From Caballeronia concitans (GTDB lineage Bacteria; Pseudomonadota; Gammaproteobacteria; Burkholderiales; Burkholderiaceae): 64,000 nt of DNA. The notes beneath the pieces are model-generated. The model saw nothing but the letters and a program-made list of their open reading frames with translations. It was not told the origin of the DNA and ran no database searches. The translations under genes and the position numbers were made by a program. Shown piece by piece: positions 18,252 through 27,097 of this stretch; the first letter of the stretch is position 1, and each line of letters starts with the position of its first letter. The stretch covers positions 124,001 to 188,000 of the forward strand of contig NZ_FCNV02000010.1 of assembly GCF_001544615.1 (NCBI RefSeq), read 5' to 3'.

Positions 18252-18451
18252 GCTGTGAGCGCCTCGCCGACGGTGAAGCCTTCGGGAAGCGGTGCGATCT
18301 CGCGCAGCGTGGTGTGGAAGTCGGCCGCGTGTTCGCAGGAAGAAAAGCCGAGCAGCATCGCGATGCACTCGCGTGCGGTGGCGGACAACTGTTCATTGAG
18401 GTTTCGAGGCGCAAGTGCTGCGGCGATTCGATCGTTGGCCATGGTGTTCAT
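18197..18451 (-). CDS. Hypothetical phage protein
   Basis: 84 residues from ATG 18451, which has GGAG eight bases upstream; a longer in-frame start at 18487 lacks support. No known domain; N-terminal MNTMANDRIAAALAPRNLNE, helical throughout with a Cys in the middle (GFSSCEHAADF). It heads a two-gene minus-strand unit whose second member is truncated. Confidence 0.5.
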   Translation of the reverse strand: MNTMANDRIAAALAPRNLNEQLSATARECIAMLLGFSSCEHAADFHTTLREIAPLPEGFTVGEALTAYLAHIAKRLDPKTPIAA

Positions 18452-18616
18452 TTCGGTAGCTCCGTAGATGGTTGTGGTGGGGAGCATTTACGCTCTGCTC
18501 GCCGATGAAAGCCAGTCCATCGCATGGGCATAGGGACACGAAGCAACAGCCCTCTCGCCCGACAGTCTCAATCCCTTGACTGAACAGGAATACGGAGCAT
18601 CAGCACAGGATGAACA

Positions 18617-19018
18617 ATGCCGCGCAGCACCTTCGCACCCGCCGCGGCGCAGCGTCAGCTTGTGCTCAAGCTCGCCGCATGCGGGACATCCGCTTCAGAG
18701 ATCTGTGCGCTGATCACCGGGCCGCGCGGCCGTCCGGTCACCGAGCAGACGCTGCGTCAGCACTTCGCGCAAGAGATGCAGGAGGGCGCGGTGCGCGCCA
18801 ACAGCAATGTCGCGCAGTCGCTCTACAACAAGGCGACGGGCGGCGACACGATCGCGGCGATCTTTTGGCTCAAGTGCCGCGCGCACTGGAAGGAGACCGC
18901 TTAGGCGGTCGAAGTCACCGGCGCAAACGGTGGCCCGCTGCGCGTGCAGTCGATGAGCGATACGGAACTCGAGGCCATTGTTGAGCACGGGCGACAAGGC
19001 CGTCGATCCCGGCGAGGC
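18617..19018 (+). pseudogene. Phage terminase small-subunit-like protein, interrupted by TAG
   Basis: The open part (18617-18904, 95 residues) has a helix-turn-helix-like N-terminus (AACGTSASEICALITGPRGR) and VAQSLYNKATGGDTIAAIFW, typical of small DNA-packaging proteins. TAG at 18902-18904 interrupts it, but the same frame continues sensibly (AVEVTGANGGPLRVQSMSDT, then ELEAIVEHGRQGRR) to a stop about 40 codons later, as in intact relatives. It precedes CRISPR array 1, beyond which a terminase large-subunit fragment lies, so the original order was terS-terL. Confidence 0.6.
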
Positions 19019-19049
19019 TGATCAGGCGGCGGTGGCAAATGCCGCGCTC

Positions 19050-19217
19050 AAGCCGTCAGCGGCGATCTCGGGCAGCGTAGCGCTGAACCCTTTTTTCGGG
19101 TCGGCCTTTGCGTACCTGACAAATCAATGACTTAGGGCCAAGGTCAAATTTTGGGTGCCCGAGCCCAAACAGCGTCATTCTCGTGGAGAATCAAGAGGAT
19201 GGCGTAGAACCCGTCTA
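19050..19217 (+). promoter_or_regulatory. Leader of CRISPR array 1
   Basis: About 165 bp upstream of the first repeat is closely similar to the leaders of arrays 2 and 3. Shared blocks are CAGCGTA-CGCTGAACCCTTTTTT, AAATCAATGACTTAG, AATTTTGGGTG and GAATCAAGAGGATGGCG. The conserved blocks mark transcription start and spacer-integration signals in the usual I-F arrangement, inferred from conservation among the three copies. Confidence 0.75.
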
Positions 19218-20739
19218 GTTCGCTGCCGCGTAGGCAGCTTAGAAACTTTGCTTGGATGTCCTGCTCGATCTGATGCTGTTCGCTGCCGCGTAGGCAGCTT
19301 AGAAAGCCATCGCACTCGAAGTCTGTTCCACGTCCGCCGTTCGCTGCCGCGTAGGCAGCTTAGAAAGCCTCGTGATCGCCAGATAGATAGATAGCGGCGT
19401 TCGCTGCCGCGTAGGCAGCTTAGAAATCGAAGGAAATTCATCGTGCGCGCGTCCGTCGAGTTCGCTGCCGCGTAGGCAGCTTAGAAAATTAGAACGACCG
19501 AAACGCTCGCTCGAGGCACGTTCGCTGCCGCGTAGGCAGCTTAGAAAACTAGCGTCAGACAAATCATGGAAGCGATCGTGTTCGCTGCCGCGTAGGCAGC
19601 TTAGAAAACCTGCGCCAACACAACCACGCCGTCGTGCGCGTTCGCTGCCGCGTAGGCAGCTTAGAAATGCCCGACGGATTTCCTGAAGAACCCGAGCAAG
19701 TTCGCTGCCGCGTAGGCAGCTTAGAAAGTCAGCCCCATCACGTTGCTGAACAGGTGGTCGTTCGCTGCCGCGTAGGCAGCTTAGAAACGCCCGCTGCCGC
19801 ATCATCGCCATGCGTGAGAGTTCGCTGCCGCGTAGGCAGCTTAGAAACATGGAAAACGTCGTGCTGGGACTGGCTAACGGTTCGCTGCCGCGTAGGCAGC
19901 TTAGAAAATCCCGGCAATTTGGATTTTCGCTGCCGCGCTGTTCGCTGCCGCGTAGGCAGCTTAGAAACGCTCTTGCTCCGCGCTCAGTGCGACCGCCTGG
20001 TTCGCTGCCGCGTAGGCAGCTTAGAAATGCAACACATCGGGGCGCGCAAGCCGCAGATAGTTCGCTGCCGCGTAGGCAGCTTAGAAACACACGTGCGGCG
20101 TGCGGCGCCACGCAACGAGGTTCGCTGCCGCGTAGGCAGCTTAGAAAAACTTGCGGTTGGCCTTGTTCCGCGCCGTCTTGTTCGCTGCCGCGTAGGCAGC
20201 TTAGAAAATGAAAGCAGGAAGAACGATCCAAATCAGCGCGTTCGCTGCCGCGTAGGCAGCTTAGAAAGGTCGTCGCCGAGATGCCCGACGACGGTTGCTC
20301 GTTCGCTGCCGCGTAGGCAGCTTAGAAAAATGAGCCAGCAGCAAACCAAGAAGAAGATCCGTTCGCTGCCGCGTAGGCAGCTTAGAAAACAAGGTCGCGA
20401 GCTACGCGAGCGACAACAACGTTCGCTGCCGCGTAGGCAGCTTAGAAATTTCGAGTCGGACGACGACGACCGGCAGCAGGGTTCGCTGCCGCGTAGGCAG
20501 CTTAGAAAGATGCCGATACGTTCGTTGTCGCCGCCGTGAAGTTCGCTGCCGCGTAGGCAGCTTAGAAACTCTGAGGTGATCTGATAGATCGGCTCCGCGC
20601 GTTCGCTGCCGCGTAGGCAGCTTAGAAATGCTGCGCCTCTGGGCGATCAAGACCGGGCGCGTTCGCTGCCGCGTAGGCAGCTTAGAAATTCGAGGCGCAG
20701 CGCGCGCAGTTGCAGCAAGAGTTCGCTGCCGCGTAGGCA
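19218..20739 (+). CRISPR. Type I-F CRISPR array 1 (25 full repeats plus one truncated)
   Basis: 28-bp repeats start at 19218 and recur every 60-61 bp to 20661, with 32-33 bp spacers. Each repeat reads GTTCGCTGCCGCG, then TAGGCAGCTTAGAAA. The stem CTGCC/GGCAG marks type I-F (Cas6f substrate), and the eight bases after it are CTTAGAAA. All 25 complete repeats look identical. A 26th at 20721 stops after 19 bases (…GTAGGCA) and runs straight into a terminase gene fragment. The leader side is 19050-19217, so transcription is on the plus strand. Confidence 0.97.
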
Positions 20740-21401
20740 ACCGCTGTGGCGGGCTGGTCCTCGATGATGTGATGAGAGGACGCGAGCAGGCCGACTCGGA
20801 GGTGATCCGCGACAAGGTGTACGACGCCTATGAGGACGATCTCAAGACGCGGCTCATGCCCGGCGGCTGGATCGTCTACATAGGTACGCGCTGGCACGAG
20901 GATGATCTGGCCGGTCGTATCCTGCCCGAGGGCTGGCACGGCGCGAGCGGTCGCATTGCGTGCCGCGACGGCAACACGTGGGAGGTGCTGTGCCTGCAGG
21001 CGCGGTGCGAGACTGACACCGATCCGTTGGATCGTGAGAAGGGCGAATATCTGTGGCCCGAATGGTTCGACCGGAAACACTGGGCGCAGTACGAATCGAA
21101 CCCGCGCACGTGGGCGTCGCTGTATCAGCAGATGCCAGTGCCGCCCGAGGGCGATCTGTTCAAGCCCGAGCGGATCGGCATCGTGGACATCGTGCCGAGC
21201 ACCTACATCGAATGGGTGCGCGGCTGGGATCTGGCGAGCGTCGAGGGCGACGGCGACTGGACGGCCGGCGCGAAATTGGGGCGGCTCGCAGACGGACGTT
21301 ACGTGATCGGCGACATGACGCGCGGGCGGTGGGGGCCGGACCGGCGCGACGCGATCATCGCGGCCACCGCACAACTTGACGGCGTGGGCACCGTCTCGTG
21401 A
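20740..21401 (+). pseudogene. Phage terminase large subunit, internal fragment
   Basis: The frame reads GGLVLDDVMRGREQADSEVI, then GGWIVYIGTRWHEDDLAGRI, YLWPEWFDRKHWAQYE, TWASLYQQMP and VRGWDLASVEGDGDWTAG. These correspond to the end of the ATPase part and the start of the RNase-H-like nuclease of TerL, including WD in the nuclease. The ATPase N-terminus is missing: the fragment begins inside the truncated CRISPR repeat at 20739/20740. The C-terminus is also lost after DAIIAATAQLDG near 21388, where the neighbouring minus-strand gene remnant begins. Confidence 0.8.
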
Positions 21402-22218
21402 TACTCGTCGAGTAGATACGCATACTCGAACGCGAGTCGGCCGGCATCATCGAACCGTTTTGCTTGGATCAGCCGCGGCGGGTGATACTCGATGACGTCG
21501 TCGCCTCCGGGCCGAAGAGTTCCAGACTATGGCGCGCGTCGGCGCAACGCTCGATGGCGCCGGACAGATCGCCCTTTGCATGACGTGCGCAGGCGTCGAG
21601 CCGGGCGATGCGCATGTCGATTTCGCGTCGGCGCGGCAGAGCCCAGGAAGCAGTCAGGCAACGCCATTGTTCTTCGATGACGGGCAGTTCGTCGGGCAGA
21701 TACTCGATGATCGAATCAGCGAGCCGCAGCGAGTCGTTTTCGTCGATATCCTGGCCCGGTGCGGCATCGCGAAGCATGGACATCGCATGGCTTGCCGCGA
21801 GATGGGCGTCATCGCGACGATCATCGTTCCACAGCGTCCACGCGCGGCAGCGATGGTAGTGCGCCTCGTCCCACGCCCGGTAAGTTTCGCGGCTCGGCGT
21901 GGCAAGGCTCAGGCTGCGCCGCAACGCTGCGGTCGCCAGAGAGACTTTCAGTGAACCGCGCTCGGTGTAGTAGAGAACGTTCCATCGATTGCACGCATGC
22001 GCGTCGGGAAGATTCGATGCCTCGGACACGATGGGCGTCATCTTCCGCAGCGCGTCCAGCATGGCTGTCGTCGCGAGACGTGCATGCGATCTCCAGCCGG
22101 TAGCGTTAGAGACAAAAAGCACGTAGTCCCGCTCGTCGGGCCGCGACGCAGCGAGCACGCTTGCCTCTTCGCGGTCAACGACGGCGCGGGCGCGCTCCGG
22201 AAGTCCCGCGCTCCTCAC
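21394..22218 (-). pseudogene. Unrecognised ~250-residue protein gene, frameshifted near its 3' end
   Basis: The open frame 21469-22218 encodes 249 residues from GTG 22218. It is predominantly helical (WDEAHYHRCRAWTLWNDDR, IARLDACARHAKGDLSGAIE), reminiscent of TPR-like packing, but I do not recognise a family. Near 21495 a shift of one base lets sensible coding continue (GDDVIEYHPPRLIQAKRFDD, AGRLAFEYAYLLDEYH) to about 21394, where the terL remnant abuts. So the gene is both frameshifted and truncated. Its GTG overlaps the TGA of the upstream 61-residue gene (GTGA). Confidence 0.5.
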
Positions 22219-22400
22219 AGTCCCGTTAGCCGGCCGATTGTCTGAAGCGAATCAGCGCGCAATGGCTGGGCTTCGAGCCGGTCTTTGGGCCGAGCGTTGA
22301 CGGGGCCGGTTTCTTCCCTATCGGCTTGTAGCCGGTCCAGAACCGCTTCGAGTTGTATGCCGCTTAGAGGTGCGGTGCTGAGTTGTTCTTCTTTTTGCAT
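22215..22400 (-). CDS. Small hypothetical protein, coupled to the following gene
   Basis: 61 residues from ATG 22400 (MQKEEQLSTAPLSGIQLEAV, then LDRLQADREETGPVN). It is acidic at first and contains an amphipathic helix. Its stop overlaps the GTG start of the 249-residue gene by four bases (GTGA), which argues that both are a genuine two-gene unit. No family recognised. The stretch 22401-22804 beyond it has no convincing gene. Confidence 0.45.
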   Translation of the reverse strand: MQKEEQLSTAPLSGIQLEAVLDRLQADREETGPVNARPKDRLEAQPLRADSLQTIGRLTGL

Positions 22401-22804
22401 GATGTCGATTGCCTTGCTTGTCGATAGGATAGCGAATGGTTCAACGCAAGGAGCGAGTCAGCGCCCGCCGCTTTTCTACGGACGCGAATGGCATAGCGAC
22501 GTTTTTTGGACGATTGTCAAATGTGGTGAAGGCGGGAGCGGGGGGCTTTGTCCGGCAAAGGGGCGTTTGCATAAGGGAAGTTCGGGTAGATCGCCTCTGG
22601 TATCGCGCCAGAAACGTGGCATTAGAGGAGCGGCGCCAAGAAGCTGGCGATGTGGGCAGCATGGTTTGAAGAAGCTCCCGGTGGCATGCGGCACCATCGA
22701 TTCGCAAGGACGACGGCAGGATGCCGGATCGGACTCTTACTCAGGTCCGTCAAGTTTCATCCTGCTGCCCGCGCGGACGACACGAAGTAACCTCTGGGCA
22801 GGCC

Positions 22805-22966
22805 TCGCCAGCGGTTTCGGTCAGCGTACCGCTGAACCCTTTTTTTGAGTGGATCCTTGCGTGGGCGATAAATCAATGACTTAGCGCCTAGGCTAAAATT
22901 TGGGTGTTCGAGCCAAAAACAGCGTCTTCTCGTGAATAATCAATAGGATGGCGTACAATTGCGCTA
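22805..22966 (+). promoter_or_regulatory. Leader of CRISPR array 2
   Basis: Close relative of the array 1 leader: TCAGCGTACCGCTGAACCC with a T-run, AAATCAATGACTTAGCGCC, AAATTTGGGTG and AATCAATAGGATGGCG. CAGCGGT/ACCGCTG just before the T-run could form a terminator for upstream transcription. Confidence 0.75.
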
Positions 22967-25940
22967 GTTCGCTGCCGCGTAGGCAGCTGAGAAAGACAAT
23001 TTACGGCTGCGTCACCGATCCGACGCGTTCGCTGCCGCGTAGGCAGCTGAGAAAAATGGAAGGGATTCGAGCAGCGGCACGGCATCGTTCGCTGCCGCGT
23101 AGGCAGCTGAGAAAAATCAGGCACGCACACGGCCCTTTCACCAGGCGTTCGCTGCCGCGTAGGCAGCTGAGAAAGCTCTGGCGCATGTCGAGCTGCCACC
23201 ACGAACGTTCGCTGCCGCGTAGGCAGCTGAGAAAAGAACTTCGAGCAGAGTTTCCTGACGCACGTAGTTCGCTGCCGCGTAGGCAGCTGAGAAAAGCAGA
23301 TGGCAACCTCCGTTTGAGAAACCAAATGTTCGCTGCCGCGTAGGCAGCTGAGAAAGTGAATCAACTCGATGCCGACTTCCGTGCGAAGTTCGCTGCCGCG
23401 TAGGCAGCTGAGAAAAGTTGAAGCGCTGGTTATCAGCCGGTGAACCGGTTCGCTGCCGCGTAGGCAGCTGAGAAAGCGATGCGGACGCCAAGGTACTCGC
23501 CGCGACGGTTCGCTGCCGCGTAGGCAGCTGAGAAAACGGCCCGCGCTCGATGCAGACGTACGCGCTGGTTCGCTGCCGCGTAGGCAGCTGAGAAAAGCTC
23601 GCGCTGAATCACAAGCTGAAAGGCATGGTTCGCTGCCGCGTAGGCAGCTGAGAAATTGCGCCGCTGCGTGTGGAACGGCCCACACAATGTTCGCTGCCGC
23701 GTAGGCAGCTGAGAAACGGCGCTTTGCGCGCGATAGAACAGCTTCGTCGTTCGCTGCCGCGTAGGCAGCTGAGAAAAATACGGAGGGTCGAGATAAAAGA
23801 ACGTGTGCGTTCGCTGCCGCGTAGGCAGCTGAGAAAGCTGCGCTCGTCGGCGTCCATCTGAATGCGCTGTTCGCTGCCGCGTAGGCAGCTGAGAAAGCCC
23901 AGCGCAGCGCGATCCACGCGAGACCCCGGTTCGCTGCCGCGTAGGCAGCTGAGAAATCGAATCCGAGATCGCGCAGATCAGGGGGAGGCGTTCGCTGCCG
24001 CGTAGGCAGCTGAGAAATCGAATCCGAGATCGCGCAGATCGGGGGGAGGCGTTCGCTGCCGCGTAGGCAGCTGAGAAAGATCAATGGGCGCTCACGAACG
24101 GCTCCGAATAGTTCGCTGCCGCGTAGGCAGCTGAGAAAGTCGCCCCAGAGTGGGTTTCGATGGCGACGCAGTTCGCTGCCGCGTAGGCAGCTGAGAAAAA
24201 TCGAGCAATCCGCGAGCAAGGAGGAGCCGAGTTCGCTGCCGCGTAGGCAGCTGAGAAAGAACACTTGGCAGACTCCACTGGAGTTCAAGAGTTCGCTGCC
24301 GCGTAGGCAGCTGAGAAACGCTCGAGTCCGGTGCTCGCACCGCCGCCACCGTTCGCTGCCGCGTAGGCAGCTGAGAAATGCCGCCCAAGCCTTCCGTGAA
24401 GTCGGCGCACGTTCGCTGCCGCGTAGGCAGCTGAGAAAACCACGTCCCCATGTCGATTCCCATGCCCGCGGTTCGCTGCCGCGTAGGCAGCTGAGAAACT
24501 GCAACGCGCGTTTGATCTTCGCTACTTCTCGGTTCGCTGCCGCGTAGGCAGCTGAGAAAAACGCCTGAATCGAAGCTGCACGAACCGCCTTGTTCGCTGC
24601 CGCGTAGGCCGCTGAGAAAAGCATGAGCGCAGAGCCGGTTTATCTGATTGAGTTCGCTGCCGCGTAGGCAGCTGAGAAAAGTTCCGCAACAGTTTCCGCA
24701 CTCTTGCGAGTGTTCGCTGCCGCGTAGGCAGCTGAGAAAGCAGACGTCGATCATCTTTCAGCGCTTGACCGGTTCGCTGCCGCGTAGGCAGCTGAGAAAA
24801 CATCGCTCAACCGCCATGCGCGAAACCGCGCGTTCGCTGCCGCGTAGGCAGCTGAGAAAAGCATGAGCGCAGAGAATCGCGGCGCGAGTGGGTTCGCTGC
24901 CGCGTAGGCAGCTGAGAAACGAACGCCCTGCCACGATTCAACGGCGAAACCGTTCGCTGCCGCGTAGGCAGCTCAGAAAAATAACCCCTTCGAGCGCAGC
25001 ATCTAGCACAAGTTCGCTGCCGCGTAGGCAGCTGAGAAAGCGTCATCAGATGCACGTGCGCGGGATCGTAAGTTCGCTGCCGCGTAGGCAGCTGAGAAAT
25101 GCTGCGCTGACGTTCGCAGTCGCCGCGCCGGGTTCGCTGCCGCGTAGGCAGCTGAGAAATTCGTGACATAGAGCGCTCGATGCTGCACATGGTTCGCTGC
25201 CGCGTAGGCAGCTGAGAAATGATCCGTGAGCGGGTCCGTCTTGTAGCTGTAGTTCGCTGCCGCGTAGGCAGCTGAGAAAAACATCAAACGGCGGCACGCC
25301 TGTCGAGCCGCGTTCGCTGCCGCGTAGGCAGCTGAGAAAGGCAGATTCACGTTCTCGCAGCCGACTTGATAGTTCGCTGCCGCGTAGGCAGCTGAGAAAA
25401 ATACGAAACCGCGCATATCCACCTCAGCTTTGTTCGCTGCCGCGTAGGCAGCTGAGAAAGCACGTAACCGGAGAACAGTGAAATGAACGAAGTTCGCTGC
25501 CGCGTAGGCAGCTGAGAAATTCGTCTGCTGACATGGACTACGAACTGTTTCGTTCGCTGCCGCGTAGGCAGCCGAGAAAGAGGCAGACGAAACCGCGCTC
25601 GCGTTCGACGATGTTCGCTGCCGCGTAGGCAGCTGAGAAAAGAGGCAATCAGCAATCGAATCCGCCTGCTGTGTTCGCTGCCGCGTAGGCAGCTGAGAAA
25701 GTGCACTCCATCAGCTTCGGCGTCGTGCGCAGGTTCGCTGCCGCGTAGGCAACTGAGAAAGTGATCGATAAGCTCTTCCGCGCCGCGCGCGCGTTCGCTG
25801 CCGCGTAGGCAGCTGAGAAAGATCAACGCGAGCTCGGTTGCGCTGTACGCGGGTTCGCTGCCGCGTAGGCAGCTGAGAAAGGCTCCGCGCTCGCGGATGC
25901 GGCGAGAAGGGCGTTCGCTGCCGCATAGGCAGCTAAGAAC
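22967..25940 (+). CRISPR. Type I-F CRISPR array 2 (50 repeats, 49 spacers)
   Basis: 28-bp repeats start at 22967 and recur every 60-61 bp; the last is at 25913. Repeats have the CTGCC/GGCAG stem and the handle CTGAGAAA, one base different from array 1. Variant repeats occur at 24592 (GGCCGCTGAG), 24952 (GCTCAGAAA), 25552 (GCCGAGAAA), 25733 (GCAACTGAG) and at the end (25913, CATAGG…CTAAGAAC), so variation concentrates in the leader-distal half. Spacers 23957-23989 and 24018-24050 are near-identical. The distal end faces cas1, 164 bp away. Confidence 0.98.
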
Positions 25941-26104
25941 CCATGTCCCCACCAACCACATCCCGCCCGACTTTCGAGATACAGCCGCATCGATCTGAAG
26001 ACGATTTGTTAGTGTAGGCCGCTCAGGTTGGCGCAGCGGCCCGAAGCTGCGCTCTTTAAGAACGCCACACGACGCCAAAACGCAAATCGCGGCAGGAGAA
26101 CCAC
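25941..26104 (+). promoter_or_regulatory. Intergenic region between array 2 and cas1
   Basis: 164 bp with no gene. A hairpin GGCCGCT/AGCGGCC (7 bp, 11-base loop, 26017-26041) lies in its middle, followed about 50 bp later by GGCAGGAG, the Shine-Dalgarno of cas1. The cas1 promoter presumably lies here; no consensus -35/-10 pair was convincing. Confidence 0.4.
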
Positions 26105-27097
26105 ATGGAATCCATACGCTCATCAGATCTAAAAACCATTCTGCATTCCAAACGAGCTAACCTTTACTACCTCGAACACTGCCGCGTTTTAGTAAATGGC
26201 GGCCGCGTCGAATACGTGACCGATGCGGGCAAAAGAAATCTCTACTGGAATATCCCCATCGCTAACACGACGAGCATCCTGCTCGGCACCGGCACATCCG
26301 TGACACAGGCCGCGATGCGCGAACTCGCCAAAGCTGGCGTGCTCGTTGGCTTTTGCGGCGGTGGCGGCACGCCGCTATTCAGCGCCACGGAGATCGATGT
26401 CGACATTGCCTGGATATCGCCGCAAAGCGAATACCGGCCGACGGAGTATCTGCAAGCGTGGGTGCGCTTCTGGTTCGATGATGCGTTGCGCTCTCGCGCG
26501 GCAAGGCATTTGCAAACGAGCCGCCTCGCACGATTGCAGCAGGCCTGGAGCACGCGTGCGATGCGCGAGGCAGGCTTCACCGTGAACGAGGACCGACTGC
26601 ATTCGCTCGTGCAGCAATTTCGCAGCCAGATCGATGCCGCGCCGGACCCTGCAACGCTCTTGCTCACCGAAGCGCGTCTCACCAAAGCCCTGTTCAAACT
26701 CGCGGTGGACACGGTCGGCTACGGTGATTTCACACGCGCGAAGCGCGGTAGCGGAACCGACGCGGCCAACCGCTTTCTGGATCACGGCAATTACCTGGCT
26801 TATGGCCTCGGCGCGACGGCCACGTGGGTGCTGGGTCTGCCGCAAGGGCTGGCCGTCCTCCATGGCAAGACGCGACGCGGCGGCCTGGTGTTCGACGCAG
26901 CCGATCTGATCAAGGACGCAGTGATCCTTCCGCAAGCCTTCCTGTCGGCGATGCGCGGCGACGAGGAGCAGCAGTTCCGGCGTCACTGCATCGAAGCCAT
27001 GACGCGCGATGAATCGCTCGACTTCATGATAGACACGCTCAAGGCGACCGCCGTCGATACCGCGCTTCTCGCGCAAACATCGGACGCACGATCATGA
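26105..27097 (+). CDS. cas1: Type I-F CRISPR integrase Cas1
   Basis: 330 residues, the usual I-F length. Cas1 is the metal-dependent integrase that inserts spacers at the leader end, working with the Cas2 domain of Cas2-3. Likely metal ligands are Glu189 (LLLTEARLTKALFK), His253 (AVLHGKTRRGG) and Asp264/Asp267 (LVFDAADLIKD). The I-F start MESIRSSDLKTILHSKRANL is preceded by GGCAGGAG. The stop overlaps the cas2-3 ATG by four bases (ATGA), so the pair is translationally coupled. Cas1 is intact although its partner is interrupted. Confidence 0.97.
   Translation: MESIRSSDLKTILHSKRANLYYLEHCRVLVNGGRVEYVTDAGKRNLYWNIPIANTTSILLGTGTSVTQAAMRELAKAGVLVGFCGGGGTPLFSATEIDVDIAWISPQSEYRPTEYLQAWVRFWFDDALRSRAARHLQTSRLARLQQAWSTRAMREAGFTVNEDRLHSLVQQFRSQIDAAPDPATLLLTEARLTKALFKLAVDTVGYGDFTRAKRGSGTDAANRFLDHGNYLAYGLGATATWVLGLPQGLAVLHGKTRRGGLVFDAADLIKDAVILPQAFLSAMRGDEEQQFRRHCIEAMTRDESLDFMIDTLKATAVDTALLAQTSDARS

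Noticed and set aside
14753-18904. TAG recoded as an amino acid in the prophage, explaining two TAG interruptions.
   Set aside because: Other phage-region genes, including the excisionase, end at TAG in a sensible place, so a recoded TAG does not fit.
19218-25940. Long open reading frames on both strands through the CRISPR arrays.
   Set aside because: They arise because the 60-bp period is a multiple of three and the repeat has no stops in those frames; the translated repeats are mere copies of the CRISPR repeat.
26010-26026. TGTAGGCCGCTCAGG upstream of cas1 as a further degenerate CRISPR repeat.
   Set aside because: Only about 12 of 16 positions match and the 5' half of the repeat is absent; it is better described as one arm of a hairpin.
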